64,000 nt of DNA from DASUKM01 sp036278735 (GTDB lineage: Bacteria > Acidobacteriota > Vicinamibacteria > Vicinamibacterales > 2-12-FULL-66-21): assembly GCA_036278735.1 (NCBI GenBank), contig DASUKM010000027.1, positions 57,194 to 121,193 of the forward strand. The letters are read 5' to 3'. Below the pieces are notes generated by a model. That model made no database searches. It was not told the DNA's origin and worked only from the letters and a program-made list of their open reading frames with translations. The number at the start of each line of letters is the position of its first letter. Positions within the stretch are counted from its first letter, which is position 1. Made by a program: the position numbers and the translations under genes. Shown here in pieces: positions 1 through 8,268 of the stretch.

Positions 1-798
1 GTCGGCTGTGCGCAGCGGTACGCACATCACCGATCGCACGTGCTGGCCGATGATGCTCTGGCCCTCGGCGAAGCGCGCATCGTGGCTCGCGTCGTGCGCG
101 AAGACCGAAACCCCTTTGGCGATCACGTCGGAGACGAGCGTCCGGCTGACGGTGAAGCGCTCCACCGCGGCCGCGCGCGACCGCGCCGCCAGCAATTCCG
201 GCTCGCGCGTCTGCGGGTCGCGGCGGCGCAGCACGAGCGCCGTGCGATCGGCGGGCAGTACTTCGAGCATGGCGCGGAGGATCGCGGCGGCCAGCCCCTC
301 GAGGTTGCGCGCCTCGGCGAGCACTTCGCTGACGCGGTGCAGCGTCTTGAGGTGCCGCTGCGCGCGTTCGAGCAGGGCCAGCTCCGCGGCGCCCGCGCCG
401 GCCGAGGTCAGCCACGCCACTTCGGACGGCTCGATCCGCCGCTGGATGACCGATTCGATCGTGCCCGCATCGTGCAGCCGCACGCCGGCGTCGCCGGCCG
501 GCGCCGCCGCCGGGTCGCGCACGTCGATGACGCTCGCGCCGAGCCGCAGCACGTCTCCGGCCCGCGCCGCTGCGTCGCGGATCGGCTGCTCGTTGATGAA
601 CGTGCCGTTCGCCGAATCGAGATCCTGCACGTGCACGACGTCGTCGGTCAGCTCCAGCGTGCAGTGCCGGCGCGAGACGGACGGATCCTCGAGTGCGATC
701 TCGCACTGCGGCGTGCGGCCCACCGTCATGATCTGTCCTGGCGTCAGCGTAAACGATCGATCCGACCCGCGCAGGAAGAGTTCCAACGCTGCTGGCAT
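1..798 (-). CDS. FHA-GAF domain signalling protein (3' end outside window)
   Basis: Only the first 266 codons lie in the window; the gene runs off the left edge. Residues about 3-95 form a forkhead-associated domain with the typical order VGR, SRRH, and ANGTFIN, so it should bind phosphothreonine peptides. After a linker, residues from about 150 look like a GAF sensor domain ending near the edge (VCVPLRTAD). FHA-GAF proteins usually continue into an output domain such as a sigma-54 AAA+ ATPase, a cyclase or a kinase; the output is not visible here. The ATG at 798 was chosen because the FHA strand starts within three residues of it. It lies 39 bases downstream of the metallopeptidase gene on the same strand, so the two could be co-transcribed. 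Confidence 0.8.
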   Translation of the reverse strand, partial: MPAALELFLRGSDRSFTLTPGQIMTVGRTPQCEIALEDPSVSRRHCTLELTDDVVHVQDLDSANGTFINEQPIRDAAARAGDVLRLGASVIDVRDPAAAPAGDAGVRLHDAGTIESVIQRRIEPSEVAWLTSAGAGAAELALLERAQRHLKTLHRVSEVLAEARNLEGLAAAILRAMLEVLPADRTALVLRRRDPQTREPELLAARSRAAAVERFTVSRTLVSDVIAKGVSVFAHDASHDARFAEGQSIIGQHVRSVMCVPLRTAD

Positions 799-837
799 AG
801 GAGATCGGCCCAGGGGAGTCGGGTCATTGTACACCTG

Positions 838-1881
838 TCACAGTGCCACCCGGTGGCGTCCGCTGTGCAGGTAGTTCATCGTCTGGACGGTGAGCAGGAC
901 GAGGAAGTCGAGCTTGGCGCGTTCTTCGGGGGCGGTAGTCCGGAGATTCAGTTCGTTGGCGCGCCGAGCCATCGATTCGATCACCTGGTCGATCGTGTAC
1001 TGGTATTCGCCCGTCCAGCTCGCCACCATGCGGCGGACGTCCTTCCGGACGCGGGCGATGAAGCGCGCTGCTTTCATGTTGCCGGCGTATTCCGGCCGAT
1101 CCGAGAACAGCCGCCGCAGATCGCGGTCGTAGAAATCCGGGTGGAGCAGCCCGTAATGCCGGCGCTTGCGGAAGTAGTGCGTGCGCAGCGTCTTGCGGAG
1201 CGACGGAAGCGGATCGACCCGGCGGCGCGTCTGGACGAGCATCGGCTTGCCGGCCAGTTCGCCCATCAGCCCGTCGAGATACTCGAGCTTCTTCAACGCG
1301 GGCCAGTCCGCATAGCGGGCCCGCCAGTCCGACTGCGGATTGAGCCAGACGGCGAAGGTTTCGGCGAAGTCTTCGTCGGGATGGCTCTGCGCATACCAGC
1401 TGTCGAGATGCAGCACGAAGCTCTTGCTGTAGGGCTTCGGGGTGTAATACTCCGGATACTGCAGGTACGACGGTCCGAAGATCTGCTGGCGCCTGTGCCG
1501 CTGGCGCAGCTTGTAGGCGTTGTCGATGGCGTGCCCCGCCTCGTGACGCAGGATCTGCAGGCACCAGGCGGGCGTGCCCCCTTCGACTTCGAGCATCTGC
1601 GCCTGTTCGAGTTTCTCGAGCCGCGGGTGCGCCAGATAGAACGGAATCGCGACGCCCGGCACGCCGTCCGGCGTGAACCAGTCGTCCGACAGCCAGAAGT
1701 GCGGCTTGAACGAGGTCAGCCCGCGCGCGTCGAGTTCCTGCTGCAGGTCCGACAAGCGTGGTTCGAGCGGACTGCCCTCAATCGAGACGCCGAGCTGGCA
1801 CATCCGCAGATCGAGCAGCGGCTCGTCGGGCCAGCCAGCCCATTCCTCGGCGGGAATGACCGGCGCCTTGGAAGGTGCCAT
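838..1881 (-). CDS. Putative zinc-binding metallopeptidase (Peptidase_Mx-like)
   Basis: A 347-residue protein with the zinc motif HEAGH at residues 113-117 and a downstream third-ligand candidate in DEDFAETFA (Glu174). This matches the family described as putative zinc-binding metallopeptidase, whose substrates are unknown. The region around HEAGH is rich in aromatic and basic residues. No signal peptide is visible, so it is probably cytoplasmic. The C-terminal half (about 225-347) is Arg-rich and helical. It is followed at 39 bases by the FHA-GAF gene, and its upstream side is the 108-bp repeat region. Confidence 0.75.
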   Translation of the reverse strand: MAPSKAPVIPAEEWAGWPDEPLLDLRMCQLGVSIEGSPLEPRLSDLQQELDARGLTSFKPHFWLSDDWFTPDGVPGVAIPFYLAHPRLEKLEQAQMLEVEGGTPAWCLQILRHEAGHAIDNAYKLRQRHRRQQIFGPSYLQYPEYYTPKPYSKSFVLHLDSWYAQSHPDEDFAETFAVWLNPQSDWRARYADWPALKKLEYLDGLMGELAGKPMLVQTRRRVDPLPSLRKTLRTHYFRKRRHYGLLHPDFYDRDLRRLFSDRPEYAGNMKAARFIARVRKDVRRMVASWTGEYQYTIDQVIESMARRANELNLRTTAPEERAKLDFLVLLTVQTMNYLHSGRHRVAL

Positions 1882-2130
1882 GAACGTTTCAGTCTAGCAG
1901 CATGCCGCGGTTCGGCTCCGGGGCGCCGCCAGGCGCCGTCGCGACACCGCTGCTCGCCGCTCGTATTGATGCGCCCGGCCCGCTGTGGTATACCCGCCGG
2001 GCCCCGAACACAGCCCCGAACCCCATGGTGTACCCTGACAAGATGTCGCAGGTCAGAGGGGATCGAGGGTCTCGCCTTCGCCAGGGCTCCGGCGGGTCCG
2101 CCGAAGCGCCGTTGATGCGAAGGCGGAGCG
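1882..2130. other. Gene-free stretch before the tandem repeats
   Basis: No coding sequence is supported here. Open frames extend through it on both strands, but they owe their length to the downstream repeat, whose period is divisible by three. It presumably carries the promoter of the metallopeptidase gene, which starts at 1881 on the minus strand; no convincing -35/-10 pair was found. Confidence 0.5.
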
Positions 2131-2690
2131 TCCGAGGGGCGACGGCCCGAGTGACGGGAGCGAGCGAGCGTAGCGAAGGGAGCCACGCGATCGGCGTGAG
2201 CCGGGCGACGCCGGCGAGCGAGGGCGCGAGTAGGGGCGTCCGAGGGGCGACGGCGCGAGTGACGGGAGCGAGCGAGCGTAGCGAAGGGAGCCACGCGATC
2301 GGCGTGAGCCGGGCGAAGCCGGCGAGCGAGAGAGCGTGTAGGGGAGTCCGAGGGGCGACGGCCCGAGTGACGGCAGCGAGCGAGCGCAGCGAAGGGAGCC
2401 ACGCGATCGGCGTGAGCCGGGCGACGCCGGCGAGCGAGGGCGCGAGTAGGGGCGTCCGAGGGGCGACGGCCCGAGTGACGGGAGCGAGCGAGCGTAGCGA
2501 AGGGAGCCACGCGATCGGGGTGAGCCGGGCGAAGCCGGCGAGCGAGAGAGCGTGTAGGGGAGTCCGAGGGGCGACGGCCCGAGTGACGGCAGCGAGCGAG
2601 CGTAGCGAAGGGAGCCACGCGATCGGCGTGAGCCGGGCGAAGCCGGCGAGCGAGAGAGCGTGTAGGGGAGTCCGAGGGGCGAAGCCCCTC
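2131..2690. repeat. 108-bp tandem repeat, five full units plus a partial sixth
   Basis: Units begin at 2131, 2239, 2347, 2455 and 2563, each with TCCGAGGGGCGACGG, and a partial sixth begins at 2671. The period is exactly 108 bp. Two variants are seen, differing mainly at the unit end: type A has GAGGGCGCGAGTAGGGGCG and type B has GAGAGAGCGTGTAGGGGAG. The order is A-B-A-B-B, which suggests duplication of a 216-bp pair. Each unit carries short imperfect palindromic words rich in GAGCGAGC. Because 108 is a multiple of three, all frames stay open across it and long spurious proteins appear on both strands. Confidence 0.95.
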
Positions 2691-2694
2691 GGGA
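2671..2694. other. Strong hairpin closing the tandem repeat
   Basis: CCGAGGGGC at 2672-2680 pairs with GCCCCTCGG at 2684-2692 around a GAA loop. It is formed where the partial sixth repeat unit ends, eight bases before the ABC transporter start codon. No T-run follows, so it is not a classical terminator. It could affect translation initiation of the downstream gene or be a remnant of repeat expansion. Confidence 0.7.
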
Positions 2695-2701
2695 TAGATC
2701 G

Positions 2702-4627
2702 ATGATGCCAGGACCCGGATTGCGGGGCGGCGTGCCGGGGCCGGGCCGAATCGAAGGCGCGGGGCGCGGCGGGCGTCCGACACCCGAGAAACCCGCGAAG
2801 AAGAAAGTCGACACCGCGGCAGCCTGGCAGGAAGCCAAGACGCTGATCTGGGCGCGGCGCGGGCGGCTCGGGGTCGGGCTGTCGCTGATGCTCGTGAACC
2901 GCATCGCGGGGCTCGTCCTGCCCGCCACGTCGAAATACCTCATCGACGACGTCATCGGGAAGCGGCAGGCTGAGCTGCTGGTGCCGCTCGCGCTCGTCGC
3001 CGGCGCGGCGACGCTGGTGCAGGCGGTCACCTCGTTCTCGCTCTCGCAGGTCCTCGGCGTAGCGGCGCAACGCGCGATCACCGACATGCGGCGGCGGGTC
3101 GAGGCGCACGTCGCGCGGCTGCCGGTCGGGTATTTCGATTCCACGCAGTCAGGCGTCCTGATCTCGCGGATCATGACCGACGCGGAGGGCATTCGAAATC
3201 TGGTGGGCACGGGGCTCGTGCAGCTCGCCGGCAGCATCGTGACCGCGGGGCTCGCGCTGGTGTACCTCTTCTATCTGAACTGGTTTCTGACGTGCGCGAA
3301 CATCCTGGCGCTGGGCACCTTCGGGGGCGTGATGGCGATCGCGTTCAACCGCCTCCGCCCGTTGTTCCGCGAGCGCGGCCGGATCAACGCGGAAGTGACC
3401 GGCCGCCTCAACGAGACCCTCGGGGGCATCCGGATCGTCAAGACGTACACGGCCGAGAAGCGCGAGGAGCTGGTGTTCACCCGGGGCGCGCACCGGCTGT
3501 TCCGCAACGTCGCGCGGTCGATCACCGGCGTGTCGGGCATCACCGCGTTCTCGACGGCGATCATCGGCATCATCGGGGTCGTGATCATCATCGTCGGCGG
3601 GCGCGCGATCCTCGCGGGCCACATGACGATTGGCGACTTCATGAACTACATCCTGTTCACCGGCATGCTGGCCGCCCCGGTGGTGCAGATCGCGTCGATC
3701 GGCACGCAGATCAGCGAGGCGTTCGCCGGCCTCGATCGCATCCACGAGCTGATGCAGACGACCACGGAAGACGACGAGGATGCCGGCCGCGCGCCGCTCG
3801 GCGCCATCCACGGCGAGATCGTGTTCGAGGACGTGAGCTTCGAGTACAACCCGGGCGTCCTCGTGTTGAAGCACGTCAGCTTTACGGCGCCGGCCGGCAC
3901 GACGACGGCACTGGTGGGCTCGAGCGGCTCCGGCAAGAGCACGCTGATCAGCCTGGTCATGGCGTTCAATCGTCCGCTGAGCGGGCGGATTCTGGTCGAC
4001 GGGCGCGATCTCTCGACGATCCGGCTGCGCGACTACCGCTCGCAGCTCGGGGTCGTGCTGCAGGACAATTTCCTGTTCGACGGCACGATTGCCAACAACA
4101 TCCGCTACGGCCGGCCCGCCGCGACCCTGGAGCAGATCAAGCAGGTGAGCCGGATTGCGCACGCCGACGAGTTCATCGAGGGCTTCGAGCAGGGCTACGA
4201 TACGGTCGTCGGGGAGCGCGGCGTCAAGCTGTCGGGTGGGCAGCGCCAGCGCGTGTCGATCGCGCGCGCGATTCTCGCCGACCCCCGGCTGCTCGTGCTC
4301 GACGAGGCGACGTCGAGCCTCGACAGCGAGAGCGAGGCGCTGATCCAGGACGGCCTGCGCTCGCTCCGCCAGGGACGGACGACGTTCGTGATCGCGCACC
4401 GGCTGTCGACGATCCGCAGCGCGGATCAGATCCTGGTGCTCGAGCACGGCGAGATCGTGGAGCGCGGCACGCACGCGGAGCTGCTCGCGCTCGGCGGCCG
4501 CTACCGGACGCTTTACGAGAAGCAGTACCGGATCGAATCGGATCGCTTCATCAATCCCGGCGAGGACTTCACGCCGGAGCCCGCGGCGGTGAAGGTCGCC
4601 GCCGTGAAGCCAAACAGCCGTTTGTGA
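2702..4627 (+). CDS. ABC exporter, fused membrane and ATPase domains (MsbA/multidrug type)
   Basis: A 641-residue half-transporter. Residues about 45-345 form the six-helix membrane domain of type I exporters, after a Gly/Pro/Lys-rich N-terminal extension of about 40 residues. The ATPase domain has Walker A GSSGSGKST (406-414), Q-loop Gln454, signature LSGGQ (510-514), Walker B LLVLDEATS (530-538) and H-loop His566. It should work as a dimer exporting a lipid or other hydrophobic substrate; the substrate cannot be inferred. Two adjacent ATGs (2702, 2705) are possible starts and neither has a good Shine-Dalgarno site. The start lies just downstream of the repeat hairpin. Confidence 0.9.
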   Translation: MMPGPGLRGGVPGPGRIEGAGRGGRPTPEKPAKKKVDTAAAWQEAKTLIWARRGRLGVGLSLMLVNRIAGLVLPATSKYLIDDVIGKRQAELLVPLALVAGAATLVQAVTSFSLSQVLGVAAQRAITDMRRRVEAHVARLPVGYFDSTQSGVLISRIMTDAEGIRNLVGTGLVQLAGSIVTAGLALVYLFYLNWFLTCANILALGTFGGVMAIAFNRLRPLFRERGRINAEVTGRLNETLGGIRIVKTYTAEKREELVFTRGAHRLFRNVARSITGVSGITAFSTAIIGIIGVVIIIVGGRAILAGHMTIGDFMNYILFTGMLAAPVVQIASIGTQISEAFAGLDRIHELMQTTTEDDEDAGRAPLGAIHGEIVFEDVSFEYNPGVLVLKHVSFTAPAGTTTALVGSSGSGKSTLISLVMAFNRPLSGRILVDGRDLSTIRLRDYRSQLGVVLQDNFLFDGTIANNIRYGRPAATLEQIKQVSRIAHADEFIEGFEQGYDTVVGERGVKLSGGQRQRVSIARAILADPRLLVLDEATSSLDSESEALIQDGLRSLRQGRTTFVIAHRLSTIRSADQILVLEHGEIVERGTHAELLALGGRYRTLYEKQYRIESDRFINPGEDFTPEPAAVKVAAVKPNSRL

Positions 4628-4678
4628 GCGCGTCAGGGCGTCACGCACTGACCGGCCGGTATCGACGAAGGAGGATGC

Positions 4679-6301
4679 GTGCGCACCGTGGTGGCGTTGG
4701 CGGTTCTGATCGGGCTCGGCCTCTGGTCCCCGCCGGCCCCGACCCTCGTGATCGTCGACGCGCGCGTGTTCACGGGCGACGTGGCACGCCCCTGGGCGCA
4801 GGCGATCGCGATCCGCGGGGCCCGGATTACCGCCGTTGGCACCACCGACGAGATCCGCCGCACGCGCGGCCCAGCCACGCGCGTGATCGACGGCGGCGGC
4901 CGGTTGCTCGTTCCGGGCATCGACGACGCGCACGTCCACGTCGATGGCGGTCCGCCGGCGACACAGCTCGGAGGGCCGCCGGCGATCGAGCACGACCCGA
5001 CGCTGGACGAGGTGCTCGGCCGCATTCACGCGGCTGTCGCAAAGGCGCCCGCCGGCGGCTGGATCAGGGGCGAGATTGCTGCGGCCGTGCTCGACGATCC
5101 GCGCGCCACGCGCGAGACGTTCGACCGCATCACGGACGGCCATCCGCTGTTGCTGGAGAGCTGGACCGGCCATGGCCTGATCGCGAACACGTCCGCGCTT
5201 CGCGTGCTGAAGATGGCCGTCGACGAGCCGGATCCGCCGGGCGGCTGGTTCGATCGCGAGGCCGACGGCCGCACGCTGACGGGTGTGGCGCACGAGTACG
5301 CCGACTTCGAAGTGGCACGTCGCCTGGCGATGCTCCCGGGCGAGCCTGAACAGGTGGAGGCCTTCAAGAGGTACGCGAGCGAGGCGGCGTCGTATGGCAT
5401 CACGTCGGCCCAGAGCATGATGACGTCGTATCCGGCCGCCCCCACCGCGCGCCTGCTTGCGAAGGCGGACCTCCCGATCCGCCTGCGTCTCATCGATTTT
5501 CCCATGACGGCGATGAGCGGCTGGCGTCCCGCCGCGGTACGGACGGCGCGCACGGGACCGCTCCTGACGCTTTCCGGGACGAAGTGGATCCTCGACGGCA
5601 CCCCGGTCGAGCACGGCATGTTCCTCCGTGAGCCGTACGCCGACGCGCCGTCGACGCGCGGCCAGCTCAATTTTCCGGAGACGGAGATCTCCGGCTTCCT
5701 GCGCCGCGCGCGGGCGGCGGGGGTGCAGCCGATGTTTCACGCGGTCGGCGACGGCGCCATCGCGGCCGTGCTCGATGCGCTCGAGGCGACCGGTGGTGCC
5801 CGCTGGAAGCCGCTTCGCCCTCGCATCGAACATGGCGACATGCTTCGGCCCGAGGACTTCGATCGTGCGAAGCGGATGGGCGTCGTCATCGTGCAGAACC
5901 CGTCGCACTTCATGATCGCGCCGATCATACAGGCGCGTCTCGGGCCGGACCGCGCCCGCCGCACGTTCCAGGTCCGGTCGATCCTCGCGGCCGGTCTGCC
6001 GTTCGCGCTGGGCTCGGACGGCCCGATGAACCCGTTCCTGAACATCATGTTCGCAACCATCGACGCGACGAACCCGTCGCAGGCGCTCAGCGTGCAGCAG
6101 GCGCTCGTCGCTTACACGGCCGGCGCCGCCTTCGCCGAATTCGCGGAGCACGACAAAGGACGACTGGTACCGGGCCTGCTCGCCGACATGGCGCTCCTGT
6201 CGCAGGACATCTTCACGATCCCGCCGGCCGGCTTGCCCCGGACGAAAAGCGTGCTGACCATCGTCGACGGCCGGGTGGTGCACGACAGCCTGAAGCGCTG
6301 A
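4679..6301 (+). CDS. Secreted amidohydrolase, YtcJ-like (Amidohydro_3)
   Basis: A 540-residue metal-dependent hydrolase. An N-terminal hydrophobic stretch (about residues 3-20) looks like a signal peptide, so it probably acts outside the cytoplasm. The core begins with the metal motif DAHVHVDG (His85, His87), followed later by HAVGDGAI, IEHGDM and SDGPMNP, the usual order in the YtcJ family of exoenzyme-like amidohydrolases with unknown natural substrates. The GTG at 4679 is preferred because AAGGAGG ends four bases upstream; the ATG at 4675 lies too close to that site and in another frame. It lies 51 bases after the ABC exporter stop and may be co-transcribed with it. Confidence 0.88.
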   Translation: MRTVVALAVLIGLGLWSPPAPTLVIVDARVFTGDVARPWAQAIAIRGARITAVGTTDEIRRTRGPATRVIDGGGRLLVPGIDDAHVHVDGGPPATQLGGPPAIEHDPTLDEVLGRIHAAVAKAPAGGWIRGEIAAAVLDDPRATRETFDRITDGHPLLLESWTGHGLIANTSALRVLKMAVDEPDPPGGWFDREADGRTLTGVAHEYADFEVARRLAMLPGEPEQVEAFKRYASEAASYGITSAQSMMTSYPAAPTARLLAKADLPIRLRLIDFPMTAMSGWRPAAVRTARTGPLLTLSGTKWILDGTPVEHGMFLREPYADAPSTRGQLNFPETEISGFLRRARAAGVQPMFHAVGDGAIAAVLDALEATGGARWKPLRPRIEHGDMLRPEDFDRAKRMGVVIVQNPSHFMIAPIIQARLGPDRARRTFQVRSILAAGLPFALGSDGPMNPFLNIMFATIDATNPSQALSVQQALVAYTAGAAFAEFAEHDKGRLVPGLLADMALLSQDIFTIPPAGLPRTKSVLTIVDGRVVHDSLKR

Positions 6302-6340
6302 CCGCGTGCGTCCTCGCACACCGTCCGGCACACTCCCGCT

Positions 6341-6356
6341 CGGCCCGTCCCTTGCA
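6341..6356 (+). promoter_or_regulatory. Candidate sigma-54 promoter (-24/-12) for the pilin-like gene
   Basis: CGGCCC-GTCCC-TTGCA has GG at 6342-6343 and GC at 6354-6355, the exact GG-N10-GC spacing required by sigma-54, and a full TTGCA -12 element. The -24 element matches TGGCAC at four of six positions. Transcription would start near 6367, giving a leader of about 114 bases. Type IV pilin genes are often sigma-54 dependent, which fits. No activator gene is seen nearby, apart from the truncated FHA-GAF gene at the left edge. Confidence 0.4.
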
Positions 6357-6480
6357 GCTCAACGGTTCAACCGGCGGGCCGGCCGGAAGGGCTGCCCGCT
6401 AAACACGCTGTAGTCAGCTACTTACTGGAGGCTCCCGGACGCGCGTCGCGGCGCGCGACATTTTTCGGAGGTGCCGGAAA

Positions 6481-7068
6481 ATGTCAACTGCCGAGAATTG
6501 TCCGGGTGACTGGCCGATGGGTGCTCCGACAAGACGGTCGTCCAGACGTGAAGAGGGCTTCACGCTGATCGACTTGCTGTTCTGCTGTTCGTTGATCGGT
6601 CTGCTGTCGACGCTGGCCATCCCGGGACTGTTGCGGGCGAAAGGGGTGGCGCAGGCCGCGTCTGCCGTGGGCACGCTGCGGGTCATCAACAGCGCGCAAC
6701 TGAGTTACGCGGTGACGTGCGGCTCGGGCTTCTATGCCCCGGACCTGCCAACGCTCGGGATGAAGCCGCCGGCCGCGTTCCAGGCGTTCCTGCCTCCGGA
6801 ACTCTCGTCCGGGGCGACGATCATCAAGAGCGCCTTCACGTTCAGCATGAGCGGCACGGCGCTCGCCGGTGCGCCCGCCAGCTGCAACGGTCTGGCGGTC
6901 GGCCTCGGCGCGCCCGGGTATTTCGCGGTGTCGGATCCGATCGATCCCGTCGGCAACCCGCACTTCTACGGAACCAACGCGGACGGCGTGATCTACGAAG
7001 CCGCGTCGTCGTTTGCCGACACCATTCCCGAGTCTGGTCCGGTCGGCATGGGGTCCCCCATCCACTGA
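6481..7068 (+). CDS. Type IV pilin-like / pseudopilin protein with Asp at mature position 5
   Basis: A 195-residue protein with a class III leader: EEG followed by FTLIDLLFCC and a hydrophobic helix ending near IPGLLRA. The predicted prepilin peptidase cut is after Gly27, giving mature Phe1. The usual Glu5, needed for pilin assembly, is replaced by Asp. The leader is unusually long (27 residues) unless translation starts at the internal Met13. The C-terminal domain is small, Gly/Pro/Ala-rich, with two Cys (in TCGSG and SCNGL) that may form a disulfide. A Shine-Dalgarno GGAGG nine bases upstream supports the ATG at 6481. No other pilus genes are nearby, so it is an orphan pilin or minor pseudopilin. 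Confidence 0.8.
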   Translation: MSTAENCPGDWPMGAPTRRSSRREEGFTLIDLLFCCSLIGLLSTLAIPGLLRAKGVAQAASAVGTLRVINSAQLSYAVTCGSGFYAPDLPTLGMKPPAAFQAFLPPELSSGATIIKSAFTFSMSGTALAGAPASCNGLAVGLGAPGYFAVSDPIDPVGNPHFYGTNADGVIYEAASSFADTIPESGPVGMGSPIH

Positions 7069-7100
7069 TGGAGGGGGGATGATGGATGGGGGATGGTGGA

Positions 7101-7119
7101 TCAGGGCATGACGCCCTGA
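7101..7119. terminator. Hairpin between convergent genes, possible bidirectional terminator
   Basis: TCAGGGC (7101-7107) pairs with GCCCTGA (7113-7119) around ATGAC. It lies 32 bases after the pilin-like stop and 13 bases beyond the stop of the convergent histone-like gene. A G-rich GGATG repeat tract (about 7070-7100) precedes it. No T-run is present, so termination is inferred from position only. Confidence 0.45.
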
Positions 7120-7132
7120 CCCACACGAGGTG

Positions 7133-7537
7133 TTACCGGCGCTTCCGGGCGGTTCCCTTGCGGCTGCTCGTCCGGGCCGCCGTCTTGCGGCCGCGCGCCG
7201 CGGTCTTCTTCGTCGCCGCCCCCTTCTTTCTCGCCGCGGGCTTCGTCCGGGCGGCCGCTTTGCGCGTGCGTGCCGCCGGTTTGCGCTTCGCGGCGCTCCG
7301 GGCACTGCGCGCCGCCGTCTTGACGGCTCGGCGCGCGCGCTTGACGACGCGCCGGGCCGCCCGCCGCACCGCGCGTCTGGCCGGGGCGATCCGCGTCGCG
7401 CCGGCCGCCGCCGCGTCTCCCATCGCGGTTGCCGCGCGCTGCGCGCTGTTCACGGTCGTGCCGACCGCATCGCCCACCGTTTCCGCCGACCGCGTGAGCA
7501 GATCGTCCTGCATCTGATCCTGTCGTTCGTCAACCAT
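7133..7537 (-). CDS. Histone H1-like basic protein (Lys/Arg/Ala-rich)
   Basis: A 134-residue protein. The first 45 residues are mixed and slightly acidic (MVDERQDQMQDDLL onward); the remainder is almost only Ala, Arg, Lys and Thr in irregular AARKK and KAAARTK units. This composition is that of bacterial H1-like nucleoid proteins, which bind DNA non-specifically through a disordered basic tail. GAGGAG upstream of the ATG supports the start. Such tails are compositionally simple, so the call rests on composition, not a fold. Confidence 0.75.
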   Translation of the reverse strand: MVDERQDQMQDDLLTRSAETVGDAVGTTVNSAQRAATAMGDAAAAGATRIAPARRAVRRAARRVVKRARRAVKTAARSARSAAKRKPAARTRKAAARTKPAARKKGAATKKTAARGRKTAARTSSRKGTARKRR

Positions 7538-7717
7538 ACGGCTCCTCGCTTCTCCGTTGCGTTCAGATCCCGTCGAGGCGGGCGTTCGTGCGGCATACTA
7601 GCATGAGCGGTCGCTCGCGGCAGCGTGCAAACGCCTGCGACACCCCGAATGGTGCGCGGAGCCACGGGCGCTGAAGGCGGGCGCCGCGGGAGCCGGACGC
7701 GGTCGACGGTCTCAAAC

Positions 7718-7978
7718 GTGGCTTACCAGTATCCGCCGGAAATTCTGAACGCGCTCGCCGGTCACGGGCTGTGCCCGTCGCCCGACACTCCACCGCAGTT
7801 CCTGCGCGACACGGTGCGGGACCTTTATAAATATGAAATCAAACGGCTGCGGCGGGCATTCCTGGCGGGGCGCATTCGCAAGCCCGATTACGCAGGACAC
7901 GTGATCGCCTTGCGGAAGCGCTACTGGATTCTGTCGGTGCCCGTGCCGCTCTGGACCGGGACGCCGGAAGTTCCGTGA
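7718..7978 (+). CDS. Small conserved-looking hypothetical protein
   Basis: About 86 residues from a GTG at 7718; the frame is open upstream to 7625, but that part is low-complexity Arg/Gly and looks non-coding. The body reads YQYPPEILNAL, then a helical basic stretch DLYKYEIKRLRRAFLAG, then HVIALRKRYWILSVP. This looks like a real compact, basic, probably cytoplasmic domain. I do not recognise a family. No Shine-Dalgarno site clearly marks the start. Confidence 0.55.
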   Translation: MAYQYPPEILNALAGHGLCPSPDTPPQFLRDTVRDLYKYEIKRLRRAFLAGRIRKPDYAGHVIALRKRYWILSVPVPLWTGTPEVP

Positions 7979-7994
7979 TCGGTGAACCGGTGAC

Positions 7995-8252
7995 CTATTC
8001 GGTGGGAAACCGCTTCATGCCGTCGCCGGGCCCGGGATCCGTTCCCACGCCCCCTTCCGCCACCTGATCGCGGTGCGACGCTTCGCCGGCGGCGTCGCCG
8101 GCCCCGGCAGGACGATCCTTGCGCGGAATCCCCCGGCTCCCCTTCACGTCGTCGTCGGTCCCTTCCTGCATGGTCGCGTCGGCGAAGCTGCCGCCTTCGC
8201 CCCCCACTTCCGCCGTAATCGGCATCGGAGACTTCTCATCGCGGCCTGGCAT
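7995..8252 (-). CDS. Small acidic hypothetical protein
   Basis: About 85 residues, rich in Gly, Asp and Glu, without predicted helices or membrane segments; likely disordered. The ATG at 8252 is chosen because GGAGG lies five bases upstream; a GTG four codons earlier (8264) is the alternative. It follows the secreted hypothetical gene by 16 bases on the same strand and so is probably the last gene of that transcript. No function can be suggested. Confidence 0.45.
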   Translation of the reverse strand: MPGRDEKSPMPITAEVGGEGGSFADATMQEGTDDDVKGSRGIPRKDRPAGAGDAAGEASHRDQVAEGGVGTDPGPGDGMKRFPTE

Positions 8253-8268
8253 GGGCGCCTCCACGCGG

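Noticed and set aside
2131..2690. CRISPR array
   Set aside because: Units abut without spacers; the 108-bp period is a tandem repeat.
40..2705. Long plus- and minus-strand frames across 40-2115 and 1716-3237
   Set aside because: They are antisense to real genes or stay open only because the 108-bp repeat is a multiple of three; products are low-complexity Arg/Ser/Gly.
3149..6331. Large minus-strand frame of 1060 codons
   Set aside because: Fully antisense to the ABC exporter and amidohydrolase, both with clear motifs; His/Arg/Ala-rich shadow.
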